64,000 nucleotides of DNA from Micrococcaceae bacterium RIT 802 (GTDB taxonomy: Bacteria > Actinomycetota > Actinomycetes > Actinomycetales > Micrococcaceae), in contig JAFEMX010000003.1 of NCBI GenBank assembly GCA_016892645.1, positions 212,698-276,697 on the forward strand, in the 5' to 3' direction. Shown piece after piece: positions 53,629-62,062 of the stretch. The position numbers were made by a program, and so were the translations under genes. Positions within the stretch are counted from its first letter, which is position 1; every line of letters begins with the position of its first letter. Below the pieces are notes generated by a model. That model searched no databases. It saw nothing but the letters and a program-made list of their open reading frames with translations, and was not told the origin of the DNA.

Positions 53629-54552
53629 GTGAGCCTGTACCTGCCCGAGCTCATCCACCCCGTCCACCATTTCGCGTACCGAACCATCGACTTCTCCCGT
53701 CAGGTGGCCGTCATGGGCATCATCAACCGCACCCCGGACAGCTTCTACGACGGCGGGGCGACCTTCGCCCTCGATGCCGCGGTGGGCGCCGCGCTGCGGG
53801 CCGTCGCGGAGGGGGCCCAATGGCTGGACATCGGCGGGGTGCCCTTTGCACCCGGTCCGGAGCTTCCGTGGCAGGAGGAGGCGGAGCGGGTGGTCCCGGT
53901 CATCCGGGCCATCCGCGAATCGACGGATGCGGTCATCTCCGCCGATACGTTCCAGCCCCGGGTCGCGGCAGCGGCGATCGAGGCAGGGGCAGACGTCATC
54001 AACGACACCACCGGGATCAGCCACCCGGACCTGGCCCGCGTCGTCGCCGATACCGGGGTGCACCTGGTCATCACGCATTCACTGGCCCGCCCGCGGACCG
54101 TCTACCCCCGCCCCGCCTACACCGACGTCACCACGGAGGTGTCCCGGTTCCTGCAGGACAAGGTGGAGCTGGCGGACGGACTGGGGGTCGATGGGGCGAA
54201 GATCATCATCGACCCCGGGCACGACCTGAACAAGAACACGCTGCACACCCTGGAGCTCACGCGCCGGCTCGACGAGATCGCTGCGCTGGGATACCCGGTG
54301 CTCGCGGCGGTCTCGAACAAGGACTTCATCGGCGAGACGCTGGACCAGCCGAAAACCGAACGCCTGCCCGGTTCGTTGGCCGCGGCCACCATCTGCCTGA
54401 TGAACGGGGCGCGGATCCTGCGCATGCACCACGTTGCCGAGTCCGTGTCGGCCGCCCGGCTCTTCGAAGCGGCGGCCGGCTGGCGTGAGCCGGCGTATCT
54501 GCGGCACAACATGGGCGATGCCAACGAGCCGTCCCGGGTACCGGGCCGGTAG
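53629..54552 (+). CDS. FolP2-like dihydropteroate synthase paralogue
   Basis: 307-residue TIM-barrel protein related to dihydropteroate synthase. The start of the domain is MGIINRTPDSFYDGG, followed by DIGG at the second strand. The pterin/pABA loop that should read DIGGxSTRPG is DIGGVPFAPGP, so the Ser-Thr-Arg is lost. This is the pattern of mycobacterial FolP2, reported to lack dihydropteroate synthase activity. GTG at 53629 follows GAGGAG. No other folate gene is beside it. Its true role is unknown. Confidence 0.85.
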   Translation: MSLYLPELIHPVHHFAYRTIDFSRQVAVMGIINRTPDSFYDGGATFALDAAVGAALRAVAEGAQWLDIGGVPFAPGPELPWQEEAERVVPVIRAIRESTDAVISADTFQPRVAAAAIEAGADVINDTTGISHPDLARVVADTGVHLVITHSLARPRTVYPRPAYTDVTTEVSRFLQDKVELADGLGVDGAKIIIDPGHDLNKNTLHTLELTRRLDEIAALGYPVLAAVSNKDFIGETLDQPKTERLPGSLAAATICLMNGARILRMHHVAESVSAARLFEAAAGWREPAYLRHNMGDANEPSRVPGR

Positions 54553-54561
54553 GTTGGTTCC

Positions 54562-55338
54562 ATGGTCCGGCAACTGATCCCCACCCCCCCGGAGGCCACC
54601 GGGACCGCCCTGACCGATGGGCAGCTCCTGGAGCTCTACCGCCCCGAACCGGGCCGGCTTCCCTTCGTGCGCTTCAATTTCGTCTCCTCCGCCGATGGGG
54701 CGGCCACCTGGGACGGGAAGTCCGGGTCGCTGGGTAACGATGCGGACCGGCGCATCTTCGCGCTGCTGCGCCGCCACGCCGACGTCATCCTGATCGGTGC
54801 CGGGACCATCCGGGCCGAGGGCTACGCCGGCGAGCTGCTCGATGCCCCGGCCCAGGCCTGGCGCCGGGAGCGGGGCCTGCCGGCGCACCCGGGCATCGCC
54901 GTCGTCTCCGGGTCCCTCGACCTGGACCCCGGTTCGCCCTTCTTCACGGAGGCCCCCACCCCGATCGTGGTCCTCACGGCCGGGTCCGCGGATCCCTCCC
55001 GCCGGGCCGCCCTGGGGCGTGTCGCCGAGGTCGTCACCGCCGGAGCAGACGGTGTCGAACCGGGACGGGCGGTGCAGGCCCTCACCGGCCGGGGCCACCG
55101 GATCGTGCATTCCGAGGGAGGCCCCTCCCTGTTTGCCTCGTTCCAGCATGCCGACGCCGTGGACAGCCTGTGCCTGACGACCAGCCCCGTGCTCGCCGGC
55201 GGCGGGCAACGGCGCATCAGCACCGGTTCCGCAGCGGAACTGCGTCGACTCGAGTTGGCGGTGCTGCTCGAAGAGGACGGCGCGTTGTTCGCGGAGTACC
55301 GGCGCAGCGGCACCGGCCCAACGCCCGCCTCCGGCTAG
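54562..55338 (+). CDS. Pyrimidine reductase-like protein (RibD C-terminal domain)
   Basis: 258-residue NADPH-dependent reductase of the dihydrofolate-reductase/RibD fold. Seen: FNFVSSADGAATWDGKSGSLGNDADRRIFALLR, the nucleotide-binding turn ILIGAGTIRAEGY, and HSEGGPSLFASF near residue 180. No deaminase domain is attached, so a full RibD role is unlikely; many actinobacterial members are of unknown substrate. TAGGTT lies 6 bases before the ATG without an AGGAGG, suggesting a leaderless mRNA. Confidence 0.8.
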   Translation: MVRQLIPTPPEATGTALTDGQLLELYRPEPGRLPFVRFNFVSSADGAATWDGKSGSLGNDADRRIFALLRRHADVILIGAGTIRAEGYAGELLDAPAQAWRRERGLPAHPGIAVVSGSLDLDPGSPFFTEAPTPIVVLTAGSADPSRRAALGRVAEVVTAGADGVEPGRAVQALTGRGHRIVHSEGGPSLFASFQHADAVDSLCLTTSPVLAGGGQRRISTGSAAELRRLELAVLLEEDGALFAEYRRSGTGPTPASG

Positions 55339-55432
55339 GGTGGGACCCCGGAGGAACCGCCGGGAGGCGCCGTTCGTTCGGCAATAACAGGAAGTCACCA
55401 GGCGCCCTCCGGCACCGATGGAAAGGTCAGGC

Positions 55433-56356
55433 GTGTCCCCGGCAAGAACCCACTACGAGGTCCTCGGCATCAACCGCGATGCCACGGTGGCCGAGGTCAA
55501 GTCCGCGTACCGGCGCGCCGCCCGCATGACGCACCCCGACCAGGGAGGCGACGCGGCCCAGTTCCGGCTGGTGTCCCTGGCCTACCAGACGCTCAGAGAT
55601 CCCTCGGCGCGGGCCACCTACGACCGCAGCTACGGCACCACGTCCGCCTACCGTGCCCCGTCAGCCGATGAAGCCGCCGGCTCCCCGACCTCCACGCGGG
55701 CCGAGCCCACCGGGGGACGACGTTCCACGGCCACGGACCCGGTGCGCTACGTGCCGCCGTTCGGGGGCCCCGGGGAACCGGCCCTCGAGCAGGCGGTGGC
55801 CGACCGCCACATCCACGGGGCGCCGCGCAAACGCGGGTTCTTCACCCCGCAGTCGCGCCTGGCCCGCGAGGCGCGGACGGTGCGCCTGCTCTCGGGAAAG
55901 GTCCTCCCCCACCTGCCCTCCGCCCGGTTGGTCAACGGCTTGCATTCACCGCTGGAGCGCGGTTTCATCGACCACGCCGTGCTGGCCGGCTACCGGCTGG
56001 CGCTGGTCGGCTCCATGGTGCTGCCGCGCGGGTTCTACCGGTGGGACGGGTCCGCGCTGGTCCGCGATGGCAAGCATCTGGATCCGCCGCACATGGCGGG
56101 GATGGTGCGCGGCATGCAGGAGGCGTTCCCGGAGTTGAACGTGACCGGGTGGACGGTCATCCACTCGGTGGACGACAACCTGCATGAACCGGTCATCGAC
56201 TACGCCCGCGGTGCCGACCCGGCGTCGGGGACGACCACGAACGTGGTCAACGCAGCCAACCTGGTCCGGGAGCTGAAGATGTTCCTGGGCACCGGCCCCA
56301 CCCCGAACGTGGTGGACGTGCCCGTCCTGGCCCGGCTGATGGGCGGGATGTACTGA
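55433..56356 (+). CDS. J-domain protein with actinobacterial C-terminal domain
   Basis: 307-residue protein with an N-terminal DnaJ domain (about 5-70: HYEVLGINRDATVAEVKSAYRRAARMTHPDQGG), including the HPD motif that stimulates DnaK. A Ser/Thr/Pro-rich linker follows, then a C-terminal domain of about 190 residues not recognised as a known co-chaperone part (GFFTPQSRLAREARTVRLLSG; HSVDDNLHEPVIDY). GTG at 55433, 6 bases past GGAAAGG, is preferred over ATG at 55418. It may direct DnaK to a particular client. Confidence 0.8.
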   Translation: MSPARTHYEVLGINRDATVAEVKSAYRRAARMTHPDQGGDAAQFRLVSLAYQTLRDPSARATYDRSYGTTSAYRAPSADEAAGSPTSTRAEPTGGRRSTATDPVRYVPPFGGPGEPALEQAVADRHIHGAPRKRGFFTPQSRLAREARTVRLLSGKVLPHLPSARLVNGLHSPLERGFIDHAVLAGYRLALVGSMVLPRGFYRWDGSALVRDGKHLDPPHMAGMVRGMQEAFPELNVTGWTVIHSVDDNLHEPVIDYARGADPASGTTTNVVNAANLVRELKMFLGTGPTPNVVDVPVLARLMGGMY

Positions 56357-56384
56357 CCGGCGGGCGCCGGGGCCCGGTCGGGCA

Positions 56385-56390
56385 TAGGAT
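56385..56390 (+). promoter_or_regulatory. Candidate leaderless -10 for trmL
   Basis: TAGGAT, a good actinobacterial -10, ends 6 bases before the GTG start. Transcription would then begin at the start codon itself. Confidence 0.5.
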
Positions 56391-56396
56391 CTAACG

Positions 56397-56858
56397 GTGT
56401 TCCGCATACTTTTCCTCACGCCCGAGATCCCCGGAAATACCGGCAACGCCATCCGCCTGGCGGCCGTCACCGGTGCCGAACTGCACCTGGTGGAGCCGCT
56501 GGGCTTCGACTTCTCCGATGCCAAGCTCAAGCGGGCCGGTCTGGACTACCACGACCTCGCCGTCGTCCAGGTGCACCCCGATCTGGAGACCGCCTGGGAG
56601 GTCCTGTCCCCCGATCGCGTCTTCGCCTATACGGCCGAGGGCGACGTCACCTACACCGACATCGAGTACCGGCCCTCCGACGTGTTGATGTTCGGCCGCG
56701 AATCGGTCGGCCTGCCGGCCGAGGTCAAGGCGGATCCGCGGGTGACCGCCCGGGTCCGCTTGCCGATGCTGCCCTCGCGGCGGTCGCTGAACCTGGCCAA
56801 TTCTGCGTCGATCGTTCTCTACGAGGCCTGGCGGCAGCAGGGATTCGCCGGAGTCTGA
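56397..56858 (+). CDS. trmL: tRNA (cytidine/uridine-2'-O) methyltransferase TrmL family
   Basis: 153-residue SPOUT methyltransferase that 2'-O-methylates the wobble base of tRNA Leu in E. coli. The knot motifs are visible: EIPGNTGNAIRLAA near the start, VLMFGRESVGLP, and the C-terminal LPMLPSRRSLNLANSASIVLYEAWRQ. Length matches TrmL exactly. GTG at 56397 has TAGGAT 6 bases upstream and no ribosome-binding site, an arrangement typical of leaderless mRNAs. Confidence 0.92.
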   Translation: MFRILFLTPEIPGNTGNAIRLAAVTGAELHLVEPLGFDFSDAKLKRAGLDYHDLAVVQVHPDLETAWEVLSPDRVFAYTAEGDVTYTDIEYRPSDVLMFGRESVGLPAEVKADPRVTARVRLPMLPSRRSLNLANSASIVLYEAWRQQGFAGV

Positions 56859-56942
56859 CCCGGCCTCCCGGCGTCGTCCTCCCCCGTCACGGCGACGGCC
56901 TGCCCTAAGCTGGAATACGGGGAGAAAACACACCAGCCAGGG

Positions 56943-57503
56943 ATGAGGACCATGCAGCACAGAGAGCCCGAGGATTTCCGCTACGGGACACCCGAGGACG
57001 CCCAGGACGATCTGGGGTTGGAGCTGGTCGACGACGTCGCCCAGCACCGGCCCGCGCGTCGGAGCGCCCCGGTCAAGAAATGGATGCTCGTCGCCGGTGC
57101 CGCGCTCGTGGTCGTGATCGGCATCATCGCCCTGGTCCTGGCGCTCATGCCCCCCGACGTCGCCGGTGACGTCAAGTCCGCCTCCGACGTGACCGAACAG
57201 ACCGTCCAGGTCGACGGTGGCGGCCAGGCGGTCCTGCGGCTCTCCGACTCCAAGGATGCCGGATCGCTGACGCTGAGCGACCTGCCCGGCGCCCCCGAGG
57301 GCCAGACGTACCAGGTATGGGTGGAGGCCACCGGTGGCGGATCCGCCACGTCGCTGGAGGTCCTGGACCCGAAGGACACCAAGGCGACGGCCGGGTTCAA
57401 GTCCCTGAAGGACATCGGGGCGGTCCAGGTCACCACCGAGCCCGAGGGCGGCTCCACCGAGCCGGGCGACAACGTCGTGCTGGACATCGATCTGCCCCGC
57501 TAG
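56943..57503 (+). CDS. RskA-like anti-sigma factor C-terminal domain membrane protein
   Basis: 186 residues: a cytoplasmic acidic N-terminus of about 45 residues with no zinc-binding anti-sigma motif, one transmembrane helix (MLVAGAALVVVIGIIALVLALM), and an extracytoplasmic domain. The latter matches the RskA C-terminal half (LTLSDLPGAPEGQTYQVWVEATGG). The part that would hold a sigma factor is missing and no sigma gene is adjacent. TAAGCT about 35 bases upstream is a candidate -10. An ATG 9 bases downstream is an alternative start. Confidence 0.78.
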   Translation: MRTMQHREPEDFRYGTPEDAQDDLGLELVDDVAQHRPARRSAPVKKWMLVAGAALVVVIGIIALVLALMPPDVAGDVKSASDVTEQTVQVDGGGQAVLRLSDSKDAGSLTLSDLPGAPEGQTYQVWVEATGGGSATSLEVLDPKDTKATAGFKSLKDIGAVQVTTEPEGGSTEPGDNVVLDIDLPR

Positions 57504-57520
57504 ATCCTCGGCGAACCACG

Positions 57521-57559
57521 CCCGACATGAAAACGGTCGGGCACCCGGGCCGGGTGCCC
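57521..57559. terminator. Overlapping hairpins between convergent genes
   Basis: CCCGAC...GTCGGG (57521-57541) and GGGCACCC-GGGCC-GGGTGCCC (57539-57559) share their middle bases, so only one can form at a time. They lie between the RskA-like gene and the PIG-L gene, which converge, and probably stop transcription. Confidence 0.55.
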
Positions 57560-57578
57560 CACCGTCGTCGTCCGTCGG

Positions 57579-58334
57579 TCAGAACCCGGCGATCGTGTCG
57601 GCCGCGTTGACCTCCACGACGTGGAAGGATTCGGCCAGCCGTTCCGGGCCCAGGCCGTGGGCCGCCGCCAGCGACTGGCTGTTCGAGCGCACGAACGCCT
57701 CCATCTTCGCCACGTCCGGATGCTGGCTCAGGTGGGCCCGTAGCGCCGTCAGCTTCGCATCGAAGGTCCCGGTGATGTCCACCGCGTGGTTCTCCCGCGC
57801 CTGGGGCGCCCCGTAGAGCCAGAGCCACCGCAGCCTGAACGCCTCCAGGCCGGATTCCTGCAGGTCGGGGTAGGCGTAGGGGTTCTCCACCGCCGGATAG
57901 ACCGCGCGCGTGACGGATTCCCCACACGCCAGGTGGTCGGGGTGGGAGCGCTGCAGCCGGCTCCAGTCCCGTTCGGGGTGCATGGCCAGCACGACGTCGG
58001 GGCGCACCTGTCGGATGATCGCCACCACCTTGCGCTGCACCTCGTGCGACGGTTCCAGGAAGCCGTCGCGTTCACCCAGGAAATGCACCTCCCGGACGCC
58101 GACGGACCGTGCTGCCTCCCGCTGCTCGGCGTGGCGCATGGCCACGATCTCCGCGCGGTGCGCCGGGTCGAATCCCCCGGCGTCGCCATCGGTCATGATG
58201 CAGTACTGCACGTCCACTCCGGCGTCCGTCCAGCCGGCGACCGTCCCGGACGCCCCGAAATCGAGGTCGTCCGGGTGGGCCCCGAAGCAGAGCACGCGGC
58301 GCACGGTTTCCCGGGCGGGATCGAACACGGCCAC
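57579..58334 (-). CDS. PIG-L family deacetylase
   Basis: 251-residue LmbE/PIG-L zinc-dependent N-deacetylase fold. The metal-binding AHPDDLDFGASG is near residue 18 and HPDH near 115 (RSHPDHLACG), with a further DGDAGG segment. Family members include mycothiol MshB/Mca and sugar deacetylases. The substrate here is not fixed by sequence. GTG at 58334 directly follows the etfA stop (one base between), so it is translated from the etfBA mRNA. Confidence 0.88.
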   Translation of the reverse strand: MAVFDPARETVRRVLCFGAHPDDLDFGASGTVAGWTDAGVDVQYCIMTDGDAGGFDPAHRAEIVAMRHAEQREAARSVGVREVHFLGERDGFLEPSHEVQRKVVAIIRQVRPDVVLAMHPERDWSRLQRSHPDHLACGESVTRAVYPAVENPYAYPDLQESGLEAFRLRWLWLYGAPQARENHAVDITGTFDAKLTALRAHLSQHPDVAKMEAFVRSNSQSLAAAHGLGPERLAESFHVVEVNAADTIAGF

Positions 58335-58335
58335 G

Positions 58336-59277
58336 CTAGCCCTGACGGCGTTTGATCTCGGCAGCCGCCTGGGGCAGTACTGTGCGCACATCTCCCACGA
58401 TGCCGAAGTCGGCGATCTCGAAGATCGGGGCGTCCTCGTCGCTGTTCACGGCCACGATGACCTGGGCGGTCTGCATGCCGGCCTTGTGCTGGATGGCCCC
58501 GGAGATCCCGGCGCCGATGTACAGCTGCGGGGAGATCGTCTTGCCGGTCTGCCCGACCTGGTAGGAGTGCTCGATCCACCCGGCGTCCGTTGCCGCCCGG
58601 GAGGCGCCCACGGCGGCGCCGAGGGCGTCGGCCAGTTCCTCGACCTGGCTGAAATCACCATCGACGCCTCGGCCACCGGAGACGACGATGCGCGCATCCT
58701 GCAGGGCGGGTCGGCCCGAGGCCGGCTTGTCCGCCGTGTGGGTGACCGTGGCCGCCGGGCCGGCGTCGGTGACCTCCACGGCGGTGACGGCCGGACTGGC
58801 GGCGGCGGCGGCGACCGGTTCGACGCTGTTCGGCTTCACGGTGATGACCGGGACGCCATGGGTCGCGCGTGCCGTGACGGTGTAGCCGCCGGCGAGGACG
58901 GATTTGGTGACCGTCAGGTCCGCCGCGACGTCGACGGCGTCCGTGATGACGCCGGAGGAGAGCTTGATGCCGACCCGGGCGGCGATTTCCTTGCCGTCTG
59001 CCGTGTTCGGCAGCAGCACGGCCGCCGGCTCGGTGGACCGGGCCACGTCCGCCACGAGGGCCGCCTCCCCGGCGATGAGCGTCGCATCCAGGGCGCCGGA
59101 GGGCGCATAGACCGCAGTCGCCCCAAGACCGCCGACGGCGGTGACGGCTTCGTCGGTGGCGGGGGCACCGAAGACGACGACCGGCTCCCCGAGCCGGTGG
59201 GCCAGGGTGAGCAGTTCGCGCTGCGCCTTGCCCAGCTGTGCGGTGGGCGTGTTGATGAATACCAGAATGTTCGCCAT
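58336..59277 (-). CDS. etfA: Electron transfer flavoprotein alpha subunit
   Basis: 313-residue FAD-binding subunit that passes electrons from acyl-CoA and similar dehydrogenases to the quinone pool. The C-terminal FAD domain is complete: [31 protein letters not shown] and [16 protein letters not shown] at 59277 gives the usual short start [11 protein letters not shown]. It follows etfB by 16 bases. Confidence 0.95.
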   Translation of the reverse strand: MANILVFINTPTAQLGKAQRELLTLAHRLGEPVVVFGAPATDEAVTAVGGLGATAVYAPSGALDATLIAGEAALVADVARSTEPAAVLLPNTADGKEIAARVGIKLSSGVITDAVDVAADLTVTKSVLAGGYTVTARATHGVPVITVKPNSVEPVAAAAASPAVTAVEVTDAGPAATVTHTADKPASGRPALQDARIVVSGGRGVDGDFSQVEELADALGAAVGASRAATDAGWIEHSYQVGQTGKTISPQLYIGAGISGAIQHKAGMQTAQVIVAVNSDEDAPIFEIADFGIVGDVRTVLPQAAAEIKRRQG

Positions 59278-59293
59278 GGTTTGCCCTCGGTTC

Positions 59294-60112
59294 CTAGAGA
59301 AGTTTCTTGTCGGCCAGGAAGTCCACCAGCTGGACGCCGGCGTCTCCCTCGTCGGTGATGACGGTGCCCGCGGTCCGCGGCGGACGGGCCTGCGCGTCCT
59401 CGACGTGCGTCCAGGAACCAGCGACACCGACATGCGCGGCGTCCAGGCCGAGATCCGAGAGGGCCAACGTCACCGTCTTCTTCTTCTTGGCACCCATGAT
59501 GCCCTTGAAGTTCGGGTAGCGCGGCTCTTCACCCTGGTCGGTGACCGAGACGACGGCCGGCAGCGTGGCCTGCAGCGTCGTGGACGTCGTGTCCGAGTCG
59601 CGGCGGCCCGTGAGCACGCCGTCGTCCCCGAGCTCCAGCGCGGACGCCATCGTCAGCTGCGGAAGCCCCAGCCGCTCGGCCAGCTGCGCCGGGACGATCG
59701 AGGTCTCGCCGTCGGTGGAGGCCATGCCGGCCAGGACGACGTCGAACCCACCGAGGTGGTTGATCGCCGTGGCCAGGGCCAGCGAGGTGGCGGCCGCATC
59801 CGAACCGGCCAGGGCCGGGTCGCACACATGCACGCCGTCGGTCGCGCCCATTTGCAGGGCCTTCTTCACGGCAGCTGCCGCACGTTCCGGTCCCATGGTC
59901 AGTGCCGTCACGGTGTGGCCGGCCTTCGCGCCTCCGCGGGCCTCGATCAGCTGCAGGGCAGATTCGATTGCATATTCGTCCAGCTCGGACAGGATGCTTT
60001 CGGACCGGTCGATGCTGTGGTCAGCTCCCGCCAGGTGGCGGTCGAACTGCGCATCCGGGACGTGCTTGACCAGGACCAGAACCTTCAGCGGTCCTCCGCT
60101 TGCCACGCTCAT
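59294..60112 (-). CDS. etfB: Electron transfer flavoprotein beta subunit
   Basis: 272-residue AMP-binding partner of EtfA. Conserved parts are KVLVLVKHVPD near the start, ALTMGPERAAAAVKKALQMGATDG, AGMASTDGETSIVPAQLAERLGLP and the beta-subunit recognition loop near YPNFKGIMGAKKKK. First gene of the etfBA-PIG-L transcript. The promoter 85-115 bases upstream has a palindrome over its -10. Confidence 0.95.
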   Translation of the reverse strand: MSVASGGPLKVLVLVKHVPDAQFDRHLAGADHSIDRSESILSELDEYAIESALQLIEARGGAKAGHTVTALTMGPERAAAAVKKALQMGATDGVHVCDPALAGSDAAATSLALATAINHLGGFDVVLAGMASTDGETSIVPAQLAERLGLPQLTMASALELGDDGVLTGRRDSDTTSTTLQATLPAVVSVTDQGEEPRYPNFKGIMGAKKKKTVTLALSDLGLDAAHVGVAGSWTHVEDAQARPPRTAGTVITDEGDAGVQLVDFLADKKLL

Positions 60113-60188
60113 GTTTGCCTTTCGCCTTGACTCCTCCGGCCGGTTGCGGCCGGAACCATCGGTTCCACGGGACTCCCCGCAAATTCCA

Positions 60189-60225
60189 GTTAATGAGTAT
60201 TAACCAAGAGTAACGCCCGGGACAA
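60189..60225 (-). promoter_or_regulatory. etfB promoter with palindromic operator
   Basis: On the minus strand: -35 TTGTCC (60220-60225), 17-base spacer, -10 TAATAC (60197-60202). The perfect 16-base palindrome GTTAAT-GAGT-ATTAAC (60189-60204) covers the -10, a position where a dimeric repressor would block RNA polymerase. The TetR or other family of such a repressor is unknown; none is encoded nearby. The AT-rich operator stands out in GC-rich DNA. Confidence 0.65.
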
Positions 60226-60284
60226 TGCCCCGCCACTTTCCGGCGGCCGTCCCGGGCCTTCAGCCTAACCCGGACACACGGCGA

Positions 60285-60314
60285 CCGGCAGGAGCCCCGA
60301 GGGGTGCCTGCCGG
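60285..60314 (-). terminator. Hairpin after the HtrA-like gene
   Basis: CCGGCAGG and CCTGCCGG pair around inner CCCC/GGGG, about 20 bases past the stop of the HtrA-like gene. There is no T-run, so it may stop transcription weakly. Confidence 0.4.
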
Positions 60315-60332
60315 CTGCCGAGGGCGGAGGAC

Positions 60333-61802
60333 CTAGTCCTTGGGCAGCTCGCCGAGTGTGACGTCGGTCGTTTGCTGCTTGCCGCCACGGGTGTAGTCGA
60401 TCGTGGTCTTGTCACCTTGAGCGTGTTCACGGATGGCAGCGGTCAGGGACTGGCTATCGGAGATCACCCGGTCCCCGACCTTGGTGATGACATCGCCGGA
60501 CTTCAGCCCCGCCTTCGCCGCGCCCGAACCGGGCGTGACCTCCTGGACCGCGGCACCCACCGTGAACTGCGTGCCCGAATCGGCGGCCTTGGCCTTGACC
60601 GTCACGCCCAACAGTCCGTGTGTGGCACTGCCGGTGTCGATGATGTCGTGGGCGATGCGCTGGGCATAGTCGATCGGGATGGCAAAGCCGACGCCGATCG
60701 ATCCACTGTCGTCACCGCTCGTGCTCGATCCGCCTGCGGAGGCGATGGCGACGTTCACGCCGATGATCTCCCCGGATGCGTTGACCAGGGCCCCACCGGA
60801 GTTGCCGTGGTTGATCGCGGCGTCGGTCTGGATCACGTTGATGTAGATGGAGCCGCTGCCCGAGCTCTGCTGCTGGCCCGGGAACTGGAAGTTGAACTGG
60901 TTGTCGTCGCCGCCCGACGAGCCGTCGGAGGACTTGTTCTCCGGCACCGCCGACGAGGCAACGCTGATGGTTCGATTGAGCGTGGAGATGATGCCGTCGG
61001 TTACCGTGCCGCTCAGGCCGAGTGGGGCGCCGATCGCAATCGCCGCATCGCCGACGTTCATCTCGGAGGACTTGCCCAGTGTCGCCGGCTGCAGGCCGCT
61101 CGCGTCGATCTTGATGACCGCCAGATCGGACATGGGGTCGGTCCCGACGACCGTGGCCTTGTGGACCTGGCCGTCGTTGGTCCGCACGCTGATGCTTGGA
61201 TCGGATACGGCACCCCCGAGAGTCACGACGTGGGTGTTGGTCAGGATGTGCCCTTCCTTGTCCAGGATGATGCCCGAACCGGAGCCTGCCTGGTTCTGCC
61301 CATCGACCTCGATGGTCACGACGCTCGGCGATGCCTTGGCAGCGGCTGCGGTCACCGCGGTGACGTTGTCCGGGTTGTTGATGACCACTGCCTCGTTGTT
61401 CTGCGAGGACGAGGCGACCGGCTGTCCGGAACCGTCCAGGAGGTAATTGGCTCCGACAGCACTGCCGCCGCCGATCAGTGCGGCGATGACCATGCCGGCT
61501 ACCAGCGTGGTCGACCCAAAGCGCTTGGGCTGGCGGCGCGGTGCCGGGGCGAAGGACGCTCCCGGCGGGTATGAACCACCGCCGGTTGGCGCGGTTCCGG
61601 CCCCTTGGGCTCCCGATGCGGCATACTGTGCGGTCCGGGGGTGGGCGTTGGTTGGCGGGTATTCGGCGGTCGCAGGACCGTTTGCTGCCTGCGGCGGGGT
61701 CTGCGGTCGGGGCGGAACGGCTGGACCGCCGTTAGCTTGTCCGCTTCCGTCGGCCGCCTCGTTCGCTGGGCCGTTGGAGAAGGTGTTCCGGTCCTCGCTC
61801 AT
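60333..61802 (-). CDS. HtrA/DegP-like serine protease with PDZ domain
   Basis: Envelope protease or chaperone of 489 residues. A Pro/Gly/Gln-rich cytoplasmic N-terminus of about 95 residues precedes one transmembrane helix (TTLVAGMVIAALIGGGSAVGANYLL). A trypsin-like domain follows with His in LTNTHVV (near 191), Asp in SDLAVIKI (near 226) and Ser in GNSGGALV (near 334), then a C-terminal PDZ domain (about 395-480). A Ser/Gly/Gln-rich loop with SSDGSSGGDD interrupts the protease domain. ATG follows AAAGGA. Acts outside the membrane on damaged proteins. Confidence 0.93.
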   Translation of the reverse strand: MSEDRNTFSNGPANEAADGSGQANGGPAVPPRPQTPPQAANGPATAEYPPTNAHPRTAQYAASGAQGAGTAPTGGGSYPPGASFAPAPRRQPKRFGSTTLVAGMVIAALIGGGSAVGANYLLDGSGQPVASSSQNNEAVVINNPDNVTAVTAAAAKASPSVVTIEVDGQNQAGSGSGIILDKEGHILTNTHVVTLGGAVSDPSISVRTNDGQVHKATVVGTDPMSDLAVIKIDASGLQPATLGKSSEMNVGDAAIAIGAPLGLSGTVTDGIISTLNRTISVASSAVPENKSSDGSSGGDDNQFNFQFPGQQQSSGSGSIYINVIQTDAAINHGNSGGALVNASGEIIGVNVAIASAGGSSTSGDDSGSIGVGFAIPIDYAQRIAHDIIDTGSATHGLLGVTVKAKAADSGTQFTVGAAVQEVTPGSGAAKAGLKSGDVITKVGDRVISDSQSLTAAIREHAQGDKTTIDYTRGGKQQTTDVTLGELPKD

Positions 61803-61939
61803 GGCGTTGTGTCCTTTCTGGGGTTCCTTGACTCCAACTATGGCAAGGCGCGCTGTGTTCCGAAAAGGCTTTTCCTAAGCGGAACCTGTGAGAGCGCGGT
61901 GCCACGGCTCCGGATGCCGTGAAGCAAGCCGTGCCGTTG

Positions 61940-61968
61940 TGGACTGCCCCAAACCATACCCATAGAAT
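61940..61968 (+). promoter_or_regulatory. Candidate promoter of the TPM-domain gene
   Basis: TGGACT (61940-61945), a 17-base spacer and TAGAAT (61963-61968), about 95 bases ahead of the ATG at 62063. The 260-base region between the divergent HtrA-like and TPM genes also holds a GAAAAGGCTTTTC inverted repeat near 61861. Confidence 0.5.
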
Positions 61969-62062
61969 CAACAGGGACGGCTGCGGTGATCGGCCACCGG
62001 GTCCATCGACCCCACGTCCCCCGCTTCACCGGATGGCCGTCACCGACGTCGAAGGGTGATCC

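Noticed and set aside
53629..54552. Calling this gene folP (active dihydropteroate synthase)
   Set aside because: The Ser-Thr-Arg of the substrate loop is missing, as in FolP2 paralogues.
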